Assembly: GCA_964019135.1 (NCBI GenBank)
Contig: OZ025258.1
Coordinates: 32,172,186-32,236,185, forward strand
DNA length: 64,000 nt
DNA from: Arenicola marina
Lineage: Eukaryota > Annelida > Polychaeta > Arenicolidae
Direction: 5' to 3'
The notes below the pieces were generated by a model. It did not search any database and was not told where the DNA came from. It saw only the letters and a program-made list of their open reading frames with translations. Positions within the stretch are counted from its first letter, which is position 1; every line of letters begins with the position of its first letter. Positions 23,692 to 34,692 of the stretch are shown in pieces. A program made the position numbers and the translations under genes.

Positions 23692-26600
23692 CTGGACATC
23701 ACGGAATGAGGGTTACCTACCCGCCACGCCCCACTGGATTCACCACACGGCACCGCCCCACCCCCCCCCTCCCCCCACCCACCAACCCACGCCCGCGCTT
23801 AGTCCCCACACAGCACCTGAGCCTCCTGGCGTCCCGTCCGGTCCCTCGGGAATGAGGTCCACGGCAGGGGGCGTGGTCGGCTCCGGGGGTTCCACCTCAG
23901 TTGGCTCCGGCGTGGGCCCCACTGTACAAGCTGCGGCGGTAGTCAGACAACCTCTATTAATTACATTGCTCCCCAGATACAGCCTTAGATCTTACTGTCA
24001 CAGACACCACTATTAATAACATTGCTCCCTAGATATAGCCCGAGATCTTACCGTCACTGACACCACTATAATAACATTGCTCCCCAGATATAGCCCCAGA
24101 TCTTAATGTCACAGACACCACTATAATAACATTGCTCCCTAGATATAGCCCGAGATCTTACCGTCACTGACACCACTATAATAACATTGCTCCCCAGATA
24201 TAGCCCCAGATCTTAATGTCACAGACACCACTATAATAACATTGCTCCCTAGATATAGCCTGAGATCTTACCGTCACTGACACCACTATTAATAACATTG
24301 CTCCCTAGATATAGCCCCAGATCTTAATGTCACAGACACCACTATTAATGACATTGCTCCCCAGATATAGCCCCAGATCTTACCGTCACTGACACCACTA
24401 TTAATGACATTGCTCCCCAGATATAGCCCCAGATGTTACCGTCACAGACACCACTATTATTGACATTGCTCCCTAGATATAGCCCCAGATCTTACCGTCA
24501 CTGACACCACTATTAAATACATTCGTATTACTAAAAGCTGTTTCATGCTGATCTACTTATTATTCTCCTTTACCTCAGCTATTTGAGGATTTTATTCCTG
24601 ACATTATAATCTCTATGAATATGTCTTGTCCATGCACCCAAAAATCATCAGTCGTGATCGGGGCATGCACTGCCGTCAATCCTATTAGGTGTTCACCCAT
24701 GTGCCAACTCGGAGGCTCCGAAACCTTCGACAGTGTGTGAACGCAATCACCAGGCTGATCGCACTAACAAACTACAGATAACGGGCTGTATTTATAGGAA
24801 TGGTGTTAAACAAATTATGCACGTAAGACGAGCTCTCTTGTAGTCTCTCACACTCCTGGCGGCGATATTCTAAGTATTGTCACTTGGGGTTTATGTGTGC
24901 CACTGCTGAAGTTTTTGGGTCATCTTACCCAGGGCGTCAATGACAATCTGGGCGTCAACGTTGCAGCCGTCCTCCCCACAGGTCATCTCACACTTGGTGT
25001 CCTTGGGGCAGACCGGGTTGTCCAGCATGGTGGGGTCGGCGACAGTCTCACGCTTGCATCTCTTGGTGATGCGAGTGCTAAAACAAGGTAACAGAAAACA
25101 AATGCCATTTCACCAGATGCACGGGTAACCCATACCATGTGGCCAATAGTGTACGTTCTGTGTAGACCTGTGTATCAGCTCTGTAGACAGTATTATATGT
25201 TCCGCATACACTCAGTTGGTAAGCATACTGAGCAGCAAATCAAAAGGTCGTGGGTTCATTATATCTGAATATCTGGTATTACATCCGGGGCAAGTCCAAC
25301 TTCATTTCAGTGTCCCTGTGAATTTATTTTTGACTGTCTACTGACAGACGACACGAAACACTGCTATTTACAGACCACACGAAACATTGCTACTTACACA
25401 CCCCATGAAACATTGCTACCTACAGACCACACGAAACACTGCCTACCGACAAACCACACAAAACCAGGCTACTGACAGACCACACGAAACACTACTACTT
25501 ACAGACCCCATGAAACACTGCTACTTACAGACCCCATGAAACATTGCTACTTACAGACCACACGAAGCACTGCCTACTGACAGACCACACGAAACAATGC
25601 TACTGACAGACCACACGAAACATTGCTACTTACAGACCACACGAAACATCGCTACTTACAGACCACACTAAACATCACTACTTACAGACCACATTAAAAC
25701 TGCCAACGTAGAGACCACACGAAACATTACTACTGACAGACCCCAAGAAACATCTCTACTTACAGGCCCCACAAAACTGCCTACTTACAGACCACATAAA
25801 ACACTGCGTACTTACAGACCACACTAAACACTGCCTACTTACAGACCACTATCGCGTTCACAGATGACCTTGGTGTAGCAGAGGTTGCCAGCGCGACACC
25901 TGATGTCTTCGCATTCACTCTCGTCGTACACGTCAGTACATTTCTGGCAGTCAATTCCTGATTTAGACGAACGGTTTAAATATCAGAAACAATAAAATGA
26001 CGATTTGTTGTTTTGTAGGTACAAATATTGCATTAATATCGACACGTATATGTTACAAAAGACAAATATAATAATTATGTGTATCAACAAATGTTGAATA
26101 TTAAAATAGGGCACTGTATAGGACCGAATTATTGGTAATACCATACATTGAGATATGATATGCTCGGACCTAATATTAGATGTCATAAATAAGAATGGCG
26201 ATGAAATTTTGTGACTTCTTACCTGGAGGCCTAACTGGGCAATCTACAAAACAATGAAATAATAAATAAACACATAGCAAGGCGACAGACGAATGCTTTT
26301 AGTTTCAGGATTGCGAAATAACACACAAAGACTCGATATATATGTAGCTTTAATCATCACGCACGTCAATGTATTGCATCAAATGTATATAGGTAAATAG
26401 CCACATCAAAGTTCTTAAATGGCGGACATTTGGTTATTGAGAGCCTGAAAGATGGCTGACATATAGTTATTGAGAGCCTGAAAGATGGCTGACATCCAGT
26501 TATGAGAGCCTGGAAGAGGGCTGACAGCCACTTATGAGAGCCTGGAAGAGGGCTGACATGTACTTACTGAGAGCCCGGAAGAGGGCTGACATGTACTAAC

Positions 26601-29600
26601 TGAGAGCCTGGAAGATGGTTGATATGTACTGACTGAGAGCCTGGAAGAGGGCTGACATGTACTCACTGAGAGCCTGGAAGATGGTTGATATGTACTGACT
26701 GAGAGCCTGGAAGAGGGCTGACATGTACTCACTGAGAGCATAGATGAGGGCTGACATGTACTCACTGAGAGCCTGGAAGAGGGCTGACATGTACTTACTG
26801 AAAGCCTGGAAGAGGGCTGACATGTACTTACTGAGAGCCTGGAAGGGAGCTGACATGTACTTACTGAGAGCCTGGAAGAGGGTTGATATGTACTGAATGA
26901 GAGCCTGGAAGAGGGTTGATATGTACTGACTGATAGCCTGGAAGAGGGCTGACATGTACTCACTGAGAGCCTGGAAGAGGGCTGACATGTACTCACTGAG
27001 ACCCTGGAAGAGGGCTGACATGTACTTACTGAAAGCCTGGAAGAGGGCTGACATGTACTTACTGAGAGCCTGGAAGAGGGTTGATATGTACTGAATGAGA
27101 GCCTGGAAGAGGGTTGATATGTACTGACTGATAGCCTGGAAGAGGGCTGACATGTACTCACTGAGAGCCTGGAAGAGGGCTGACATGTACTTACTGAGAG
27201 CCTGGAAGAGGGTTGATATGTATTGACTGAGAGCCTGGAAGAGGGCTGACATGTACTCACTGAGAGCATAGAAGAGGGCTGACATGTACTCACTGAGAGT
27301 CTGGAAGAGGGCTGACATGTACTTACTGAAAGCCCGGAAGAGGGCTGACATGTACTCACTGAGAGTCTGGAAGAGGGCTGACATGTACTTACTGAGAGCC
27401 TGGAAGAGGGCTGGCAAGCACTTACTGAGAGCCTGGAAGAGGGCTGACATGTACTTGCTGAGAGCCTGGAAGAGGGCTGACATGTACTTACTGAGAGCCT
27501 GGAAGAGGGCTGACATGTACTTGCTGAGAGCCTGGAAGAGGGCTGACATGTACTTACTGAGAGCCAAGAAGAGGGCTGACATGTACTTACTGAGTGCCTG
27601 GAAGAGGGCTGGCAAGTAGTTACTGAGAGCCCGGAAGAGGGCTGACATGTACTTACTGAGAGCCTGGAAGAGGGCTGACATGTACTTGCTGAGAGCCTAG
27701 AAGAGGGCTGACATGTACTTACTGAGAGCCTGGAAGAGCTCGGCTGTGTCTGTGTTACAGTAGTCAGTGTCACAGGCCAGGGAGCAGTTGTCGATGTTCT
27801 CACAGACCATGTTGTTGAGGCTGCTGAGATCGGCGACGGCCGCTATGTTCATGCATCGCTTCTTATAACGCGCTCTGAAGAAATGGAATCATGAATAAAT
27901 CATAGGAGTGTTGTTATTGAAATTAGTGTGGGAGGCACAAACATTTTTTCCACAAAAACCTGAAAATAATGCTTGTGAAACCCTGACATGTAGGCGACCG
28001 TGGTGCACGTTACGTACTATTTGCACACTATAATCGTTGGTAAACACATAAGAGGGCCAGAGGCACAGATATATATTAGGTTCTACAAGGGGGGCACGTG
28101 CTACCCTGTACCCCCCCTGGACACGCCCACGTCAAGACCTGATAGAATACGTGCCCAGTTGATGGCTTGCGTGGGGAGTTAGTTACGTCTGCAAGCCTGC
28201 CCTCACGTCCAGGGGCCGTATTCATAATCCCCTCGGAAGTTATGCACGAAAAGTGTGTTTTCGTCTTATCCTCACCAGCTCATTGTGGTGCTGCTCATGA
28301 TTATGAAAATCCCTTCGATATAATTTCAGCACTTTCTTAATTAGGAAAATCCACTTCTTGGGTGACTATTTATGTATTTTTAACCCGATAATCGATCGAC
28401 AAATCTTACCCTCTGTCTGATGTTAGGAAAAGAATGACCACTACAGAAAATCTCCAGTGTGTTTGATATTAGAAAAAGACTGACCACTACAGACATTCTC
28501 ACCATGTAAGCTGATGCATGACACACTCTAATGCTGAGTGACTTATGAGAATGCAATTTTAGCAAAACCAAACAACGTTGGGACTGTCCAGATGCAGCTA
28601 TGGCACCACATTGCTCTGAAAGAATAATCTTAGGACAATGGTGAGCACCAGACTTACGTCTCATTGGGCCGATCGCAGAGCACTTTGGCGAAGCAGACTT
28701 CACTTTCGCGACAAGTCTGAGGTTCATTCTGAGTGTTGCAGTCTCCTTCGTTGTCCACGTCATCACACACGGTGCAGATGGGTCCTGGAAAATGGGCTGA
28801 GTAATGTAGGCGACTGCTACATCACATCTCTTGCTTAAAGGACAACGAAGTTAGGCGAGGTTCGCCGTCACTGAAGTTACTGAGTATTGAGTAAACAGTA
28901 CGCCGCCGAATCAAACTGTTATTGCTCATATATACAATGAGCGATAAGGAACTGAATATTCGACACACAAACGAGAAGGTGGAATATTTAAAGGGACAAA
29001 GCTGACTTACCCACTCCCCTGGTAGGACAATCTGAAAGGTAAATGGAAGTAGCAATCAATAACGCGTAGGATACCAACAATGTAGACCTGGACTTGATGG
29101 AGAGCATATGGTATTGTGTAGACAAGGCACCGGTGGTTAGTAGTAATGTCAGCTAAGCGATATATACTGTCAGCCAGCAACAAGGATAACGCCGTAACAT
29201 TTGAATAGGGTGTGAGAATGATACAGTACTTTGAGAACATCGACAAAAACATTTATATTTCCACAATGAACGAAGCGACAGCTATCTTTCTATTAATATA
29301 TATTCGACAATGATATAGATTTTTTCTGTGAGCTCTTTCTGTGATATTACGATATTTGTTCTGTATCTTTTCCCCCTCCTTTTTTGTTTACTGATACATG
29401 TTCTGCAAAAAGGATGTTATGTGATGAAACAGGAAAAATTATTTATTAAAGAAAAAAAAAACGCATGACCTGCATAACAGGTAAGACAGCCCGTAAATTC
29501 AAAACAACCCCTCGCTCATGCACTATTATAGGGTGTTATATTTTACGCCAACGTTTTCTAACTTACTTAGTCCAGACCATTATCTGAGCCCTGTAGGAAC

Positions 29601-32600
29601 TCACCAATCACGGTGTCGAGGTACTGCGCGGTGTTGTCGTTACAGGCCTCGCTGTCGCAGTAGTAAGCGCACTTCGAAGTGTCGGCATTCTCGCAGTAGG
29701 GGGTGTCCAGCGCTGTGTCAGTGGGGGCACCTACACATCCCTTCTTCATCAAACTGTCCCTGAAATATATGTCAAAAGAGTTTAAAACGAGTAATTATAT
29801 TCCCATGCCAGGTGGGGCCAGATCTTAGAGAAGCCAACATAATGTTATTCGACCAGCCAAAGATGGGTCGGCTATGTAACTTCTTAGCATAATGCAATTG
29901 TGTCACCGGGTTGGACGCCTGGACCATTTAAATATGAACCGTGACGATTCAAATGGTCCTCTGGACGTGATATAATTAATTAAATATGACGTTGGCGATA
30001 ACATGCATCCAGAGATTGGAGTTGTGGACGCTGTAATGTAAGGTGTGTACAGGGTGATGGTAAAGTATGTATATATATAAGTTACGTATTTATATATTGT
30101 GACAAGAAGGCAGGGCATTTGGTAAAAAGAATAATCGTAATTGAATTAGTTATTAACTTTACTGGCGCTTACCCTCCACTGGTGCATCGGATGCTGATCT
30201 GACACACTTGGTTGGGGTTGCACTGCTCCAACGGACCCTGGTTACAGGTCGCCTCGTCCGGGGCGTCCGTGCATGACCGACAATGAATGCCTGGAACAAA
30301 GCGTAACCACATGTCAACTCTTCTTCCGGTGTTTAGTTGATCGTATTAAACACAATAAAAATCAATGGGATATATAACAAGTGGTAATGTTATCTATTAC
30401 ACGGCTACGGCTAGATAGGAGGTGGGGTGGATATGTTATTATGGTACAGTAGGGGTGTCAGCACATCGGGATTAGTGCACTATTTGAATTGTAATAATTC
30501 TTGAAGAAACTAATGGCTTATTATATTTTATGTTCATTGCATCTATCCGATAGTGACTGTTCGGGGCGACAGTTCGGTAATGAATTATGACTCACCCACG
30601 GCTCTGACTGGGCACGCTGTGAAGACAAGAAAAAGGAGGACGTATTGGTACACAGACAAACAATGATGACAACGGCGACAGATGCAACCACCTTTATGAC
30701 ACCCAAATACTGCATTAATATTGTGAAAAGACTAGAATATGCTGGGTATGGTTGTTCAGGAATGACCCCCCCCTCCCCCTGTTTACATAGATACGTATAT
30801 ATGTAACGCGATAAGGAATCATTTTACGTAAACATTGAGGCAAAACACGCATCAACCTTCCACAGTACCAGTAATCAACGCATCATAACGCACGCAGAAT
30901 AACGGAATCACCCAACTACTATCCTGAGTCACGTACCCGAGGGAACCAGCCATGCTGGACACATGGTCCCGCAAAACCACCCAGAAAATAAATAATTTAT
31001 CATTCAGGTAACACAGGTGGGAGGTAACTCACAGAGCAGGGCGGCTATGAGGCTGACAGGTGGGAGGTAACTCACAGAGCATGGCGGGAGACTGACAGGT
31101 GGGAGGTAACTCAGAGCATGGCGATTATGAGACTGACAGGTGGGAGGTAACTCACAGAGCATGGCGGCTATGAGACTGACAGGTGGGAGGTAACCCACAG
31201 AGCATGGCGGCTATGAGACTGACAGGTGGGAGGCAACTCACAGAGCATGGCAGGAGACTGACAGGTGGGAGGTAACTCAGAGCATGGCGATTATGAGACT
31301 GACAGGTGGGAGGTAACTCAGAGCATGGCGATTATGAGACTGACAGGTGGGAGGTAACTCAGAGCATGGCGATTATGAGACTGACAGGTGGGAGGTAACT
31401 CACAGAGCATGGCGGGAGACTGACAGGTGGGAGGTAACTCAGAGCATGGCGATTATGAGACTGACAGGTGGGAGGTAACTCAGAGCATGGCGATTATGAG
31501 ACTGACAGGTGGGAGGTAACTCAGAGCATGGCGATTATGAGGCTGACAGGTGGGTGGTATCTCACAGAGCATGGCGGCTATGAGACCTACAGATGGGAGG
31601 TAACTCACAGAGCATGGCGGCTATGAGACTGGCACTTTCGTCGTTACAGGCATCGCCATCACAGTACATTCCGCACTTGGTGTTGTCCGCACTCTCACAC
31701 GTCACGACGTTGAGCTCCGGGCCTGCGCCCACACACCCCTTCTTCATCTGGCTGTCCCTGCAAGGTCAGCAAGGACGCTTTTGATCGGCCATGAGCGAAT
31801 GCAAGATTTTAAAAAGGAAACTAGAGGTCTATATTGGATGAGTTCTCCGAAAATCTTGTCAGCGGCGTCAAGGAATGAATAGATACATTATCGACAATTG
31901 TCATATCGTAATTTGTATCAAATAAAAAATAATAACTCCTTAATACTGTTGAAATCAATGCGCGTCTCAGTTGATCTGGCGTTTGTTGTTGTGAACTATT
32001 TGTTCAGCTAGTTGCCCTCTTGCAATGATTTTGTTCTTCTTACTTACTCTCCTATGATGCAGCGGATGCTGGTCTGACACACTTGATTGGGATTGCATTG
32101 CTCCAGTGGTCCCTGGTCGCAAACATTCTCATCCGTCTCTTCCACACAGGTGCGGCACTGGGGTCCTGAAAGGATATGGGCCTTACCATTGCAATCACAT
32201 GAGTCGAAAAGCGGCTCAGTGGCAGCTGTGCAGCGAAATGATTATAATAGTAGCGTGCCAGGCCATGCAAGAGAGTTTAATTACAGGATCAGTGTATCTC
32301 TGCCTCGAGGAGACAACGTTAGTTGGCGGCTTCGGAATAGAGAACTCACCCACATCTTTGACCGGGCAAGCTGCAAGAAATAAGAAAAAAGTAAGTGACA
32401 TCATCTTTACAGAAGCAGCTTCTAGTACAAGTAGCATTTATAGAAGTAAGACTATCCATGCATTACAATTAATACAACAATAATAGTAATAATATTTTTG
32501 AGAATAGTAAAAATATTAAATAATACTAATTATAATAAAATTAATAATATCATTAGTATTAAAAACATATATCTAACAACTGTGATTTTAGCATTTTATT

Positions 32601-34668
32601 CCATCAATCTATCTCTTTCTGTGAATCAGGGCAATATTAACAGTAACAGGGGGGTGAGCAAGGGGTATTTGCGTTCCGTGCCAGGGTTGATTCTGCGGAG
32701 GAGAGATGCCTTGCAAATCGATTAGCTCATAACTTGCGGAGAGAAAATAAGTGCTTCAAGCCCGAACAGGATTCTATATACACTTTAGGCCAAAATCGAG
32801 GGAAAGAGGGTGGGGTGAGGATGGTGAGAAGGGCTCACGCCAACCATTAGTATGAAGATTCAAGACTGATGACATAGGTGTTAATTGCATCCTGGTTTTG
32901 CCGTTAAGCTGAGTAGAATTATTCTGGGAAATGAAGAAGTTGTTGACTGCTTACTTAGGACGCTGTTGATCTCGTCATAGTTGGCAGCATTGCACAGCTC
33001 GGAGTCACAGTAGACAGCACACTTGGTGTTGGTGTTGTCTGTACACGTGGGACCTCCGTTGATGTTATTAGCGTTACTAGCGCCAACGCAACCCTTCTTT
33101 ATCATGATGCTGGAATATAATCGTCGCGCATGTGTGTCAAAACCCACAACATTAAGCAAAACCAGCGGCTAAGTAATTTTGCTTTGAAACTTATATTATA
33201 CTTATTTAGAAGCCTGTATATTTAAAAAACAATCATTTTCAACTATACCCTTGCCGCCCGCCCCCCCTCCCCCGCACCCCTGCCACGCCGGCGAGCACAG
33301 GAAAGTTTGCTGAGTCCCAAACGCATTAAATTTTATTTAATACATAGTGGTCAGTCGTCAATTCATAATTATATCGACGGAAAAAGCGCGGGGTATTTGA
33401 CCTCAATGACTACCCACCCCGTCGGGGAGACGCATCGAACGACCGTCTGGCATATCTGGTTATTGTTACACTCGTCCGTGGTCCCCTGCGACATGCACTC
33501 CTCCTCGCTGGCAGACTCCGTGCATTTGTGACACGTGGGACCTGTTCACCATGCAATCAAATAGAAGTCGCATTGAGTCGTGATACAAGTGCGTCGGGCT
33601 TCCTTACATTACTAGCTGATATTGTATTTGATTTATACACTATTAATCATCATAAGTATAACAACTGTTAAAAAATGTATTGCTTAACAACAGAGCTGTA
33701 ATATGAAATACATTATTCTAAAAAAAAGAAAAGGCAGTTGTGCCTATCAAATTTCGTAATTGTCTTTCCTGTAACATGTATTTCATTTACATTTTTGCTT
33801 TTTCTAAAGTATTTTCCTTTATTTCTGCTCATAGCAGTCAACAATTCTTCAGGTAGTTCCAGTAATCCATTACAGTGAAACCATGGTAGTAGCTATTCAA
33901 TTTGACAAAAATCTTGTGCATTAATGCAATCAGTACTCCTTGTATTACAAACATAACTATAGCCTCATGCACAAAGTTGACGTGTTGTACCAAGTCTTGG
34001 AATGAATAGCACAGTAAATGTTACCATACGACAATGCGTATCTACAGAGCGAGACTAAAAGACAACAAAGGCACTAACATTTCAGCAAAATGCAAACAAG
34101 AGAAACGGCGTTGCCATCTAAATTAATGTTCCTATTGGGTCTTCAAATAAATGATTACCATTGCGGATTATTATCTTCTTATGTGACTATGGTAAGTAGA
34201 TCACCATTTTCATACTAAATAAAGGTTGCTGACCTTAGTACATGAAAAAAATAAAATGAGACAAAATTCCCCCTGCTTCTAAACTCATGAACAATCTGCC
34301 AAATTTGACCCCTCCCCCACTCCTGCAGTGTTGTCCCCAAGGGAACTTCGGGTATCCACCAATCTCAAATCTCAAATGTACTGTTAGTGACGATCTGTTG
34401 AAAGCTTATTCTACTAATATCGAAATAGACAAGAGAAATAAACTGCTTAGGTCGACATCGTTTAGCAAAAACTGCTATGCCTCAAAATCCCCCCCTCCCC
34501 CCATGCCCTCTTTATCTGTCCTTTATAAAACCTTCTGGGAGAAGGCATGTTTGTTTTGTAGGCGTGTTTTAGTTGGGCATTGGTTGATGGGGTGTGGTTG
34601 GCATTACCGGCAGCGTTCACACCGCTGATAACCAACAGCAGGGCGACAGCCAAAGTCCCCATTATCAT
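23391..34668 (-). CDS. gene 2: secreted five-domain Ly6/uPAR-like protein
   Basis: Exons 5' to 3': signal 34608-34668; D1 B 33418-33541, C 32955-33109; D2 A 32350-32370, B 32048-32165, C 31609-31757; D3 A 30596-30616, B 30173-30290, C 29605-29759; D4 A 29011-29031, B 28658-28784, C 27723-27874; D5 A 26223-26243, B 25843-25957, C 24929-25077; linker 23817-23930; tail 23641-23691 (or 23611-23691); last coding part 23391-23485. The total divides by three with either tail donor: 588 or 598 residues. Every junction is GT/AG and phases run 1-1, 1-2, 2-1 through each A-B-C trio. The protein should enter the secretory pathway and display five disulfide-rich three-finger domains. Ligand and function are unknown. 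No clear transmembrane segment is visible, so membrane attachment is undecided. Confidence 0.8.
23817..23930 (-). CDS. gene 2 Pro/Thr/Glu-rich linker exon
   Basis: A 114-nt exon, phase 1 to 1. It begins (A)CTVGPTPEPTEVEPPEP and is followed by TTPPAVDLIPEGPDG. The leading cysteine occupies the place taken by the DCP cysteine of microexon A and would complete domain D5. The rest looks like an extended, possibly O-glycosylated stalk. Its counterpart in gene 3 is 40974-41102. The donor (TCAG|GTGCTG) is weak but supported by the same phase in gene 3. Confidence 0.65.
23940..24520. repeat. 55-57-bp minisatellite in the D5-linker intron of gene 2
   Basis: About ten copies of ATAACATTGCTCCCTAGATA / TAGCCCCAGATCTTACCGTC / ACTGACACCACTATT. 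The array starts just beyond the acceptor of the linker exon. Gene 3 has a single related unit at about 41128-41195 (ATTGCTCCTTACAG, CCCAGACTTCACC), which looks like the unexpanded state. Confidence 0.9.
24929..26243 (-). CDS. gene 2 domain D5 (A 26223-26243, B 25843-25957, C 24929-25077)
   Basis: Microexon A encodes CPVRPPG. B encodes IDCQKCTDVYDESEC, RCRAGNLCYTKVICE. C encodes TKRCKRETVADP, NPVC, KCEMTCGEDGCNVD. This is the partner of D9 of gene 3 (C-x2-C, TKRCKRE, MTCG-x-DGCN shared). The exon B donor (AGTGGTCT|GTAAGT) seeds the 26-bp array that follows it in the intron. This domain has a shorter B exon (115 nt) than the others. Confidence 0.85.
25196..25285 (+). repeat. tRNA-derived SINE fragment or tRNA pseudogene
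   Basis: Contains an A-box-like CTCAGTTGGTAAGCAT and, 35 bases on, a B-box-like GGTCGTGGGTTCATT, separated by CTGAGCAGCAAATCAAAA. The acceptor stem cannot be closed and the B box lacks the usual CGA, so a working tRNA is unlikely. tRNA-headed SINEs with AAGGTCGTGGGTTC are common in molluscs and related animals. Confidence 0.5.
25330..25842 (-). repeat. 26-bp minisatellite seeded at the D5 exon B splice donor
   Basis: About 19 copies of a unit which on the minus strand reads GGTCTGTAAGTAGCAATGTT/TCGTGT. The array begins at the exon edge (25843): exon end AGTGGTCT plus donor GTAAGT is the first copy, so most units carry a GGTCT|GTAAGT donor-like word. The corresponding intron in gene 3 (after 42378) has only about one unit (42350-42377, ACACGAAACACTGCCTACTT). 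Confidence 0.9.
26405..27722 (-). repeat. 33-bp minisatellite seeded at the D4 exon C splice donor
   Basis: About 40 copies of a 33-bp unit, read on the minus strand as CTCTTCCAGGCTCTCAGTAA / GTACATGTCAGCC. The first half is the end of the coding exon (codons LFQAL and the first base of the next) and the second half is the donor GTAAGT and intron start. Since 33 is a multiple of three, minus frames stay open for 361 and 423 codons (LFQALSKYMSA; SRLSVSTCQPS). Straight read-through from the exon meets a stop in the first unit, so the long frame is not a simple extension of the exon. Confidence 0.9.
27723..29031 (-). CDS. gene 2 domain D4 (A 29011-29031, B 28658-28784, C 27723-27874)
   Basis: A encodes CPTRGVG. 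B (127 nt, the longest) encodes PICTVCDDVDNEGDC, SEVCFAKVLCDRPNE. C encodes RYKKRCMNIAAVADL, MVCENIDNCSLACDTDYCN and ends TAELFQAL before the donor. It is the ortholog-like partner of gene 3 D8, with most residues shared. The exon C end is the seed of the 33-bp array. Confidence 0.87.
28205..28425. mobile_element. MITE fragment (GGGGCCGTATTCATAATCCCC family)
   Basis: Starts with TCCAGGGGCCGTATTCATAA and runs through GTTTTCGTCTTATCCTCACC, CTTCTTGGGTGACTA and CGATCGACAAATCTTACC. The same sequence, in opposite orientation, forms the copies near 48.7-49.0, 51.2-51.4, 54.1-54.3 and 56.9-57.1 kb. One terminal inverted repeat is missing here, so it is truncated. It sits in the D4 B-C intron. Confidence 0.65.
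29605..30616 (-). CDS. gene 2 domain D3 (A 30596-30616, B 30173-30290, C 29605-29759)
   Basis: A encodes CPVRAVG. B encodes IHCRSCTDAPDEATC, GPLEQCNPNQVCQIS, IRC. C encodes SLMKKGCVG, TPYCENADTSKCAYY, CDSEACNDNTAQYLD. This is the single-copy counterpart of the five D3-type domains of gene 3 (D3-D7). Confidence 0.88.
31010..31608 (-). repeat. 43-bp minisatellite seeded at the D2 exon C splice donor
   Basis: About 14 units (some shortened to 35-40 bp) reading on the minus strand GTCTCATAGCCGCCATGCTC / TGTGAGTTACCTCCCACCTG. The array abuts the D2 exon C edge at 31609. Exon end CTCATAGCCGCCATGCTCT plus donor GTGAGT is the first copy, so each full unit repeats 19 coding bases and a GTGAGT donor. 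Related arrays head the extra D3 modules of gene 3. Confidence 0.9.
31609..32370 (-). CDS. gene 2 domain D2 (A 32350-32370, B 32048-32165, C 31609-31757)
   Basis: A encodes CPVKDVG. B encodes PQCRTCVEETDENVC, GPLEQCNPNQVCQTS, IRC. C encodes QMKKGCVGAGPELNV, TCESADNTKCGMYCD, GDACNDESASLIAAM. Matches gene 3 D2 (58585-59431). The last codons, SLIAAML, are those repeated in the adjoining 43-bp array. Confidence 0.87.
32955..33541 (-). CDS. gene 2 domain D1 (B 33418-33541, C 32955-33109)
   Basis: No A microexon: B begins G|GT CCC and joins the signal exon directly. B encodes PTCHKCTESASEEEC, NNNQICQTVVRC. C encodes MIKKGCVGASNANNI, TCTDNTNTKCAVYCD, SELCNAANYDEIN. The exon B donor is the non-standard-looking GG|GTGGGT, chosen because only it gives phase 2. 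Partner of gene 3 D1. Confidence 0.83.
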
Positions 34669-34692
34669 CCTGATGACGGGAAACGCTCTCAG
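34608..34692 (-). CDS. gene 2 signal-peptide exon
   Basis: Acceptor CCTCCACAG at 34693-34701, 24 bases of 5' UTR, then ATG at 34666-34668. A second in-frame ATG lies two codons on (34660-34662). The peptide is MIMGTLAVALLLVISGVNA, a clear secretory signal with a likely cut after VNA. The exon ends phase 1 at GCC G|GTAATG, matching exon B of D1. Confidence 0.85.

Noticed and set aside
26532-27803. Minus-strand 423-codon Ser/Gln/Pro-rich protein
   Set aside because: It is the second register of the 33-bp minisatellite and overlaps the true D4 exon C in a different frame.
31004-31198. Small Pro/Cys peptide SLIAAMLCELPPTCQ repeated
   Set aside because: Read-through of the donor-containing array; the ELPPTC part is intron sequence after GTGAGT.
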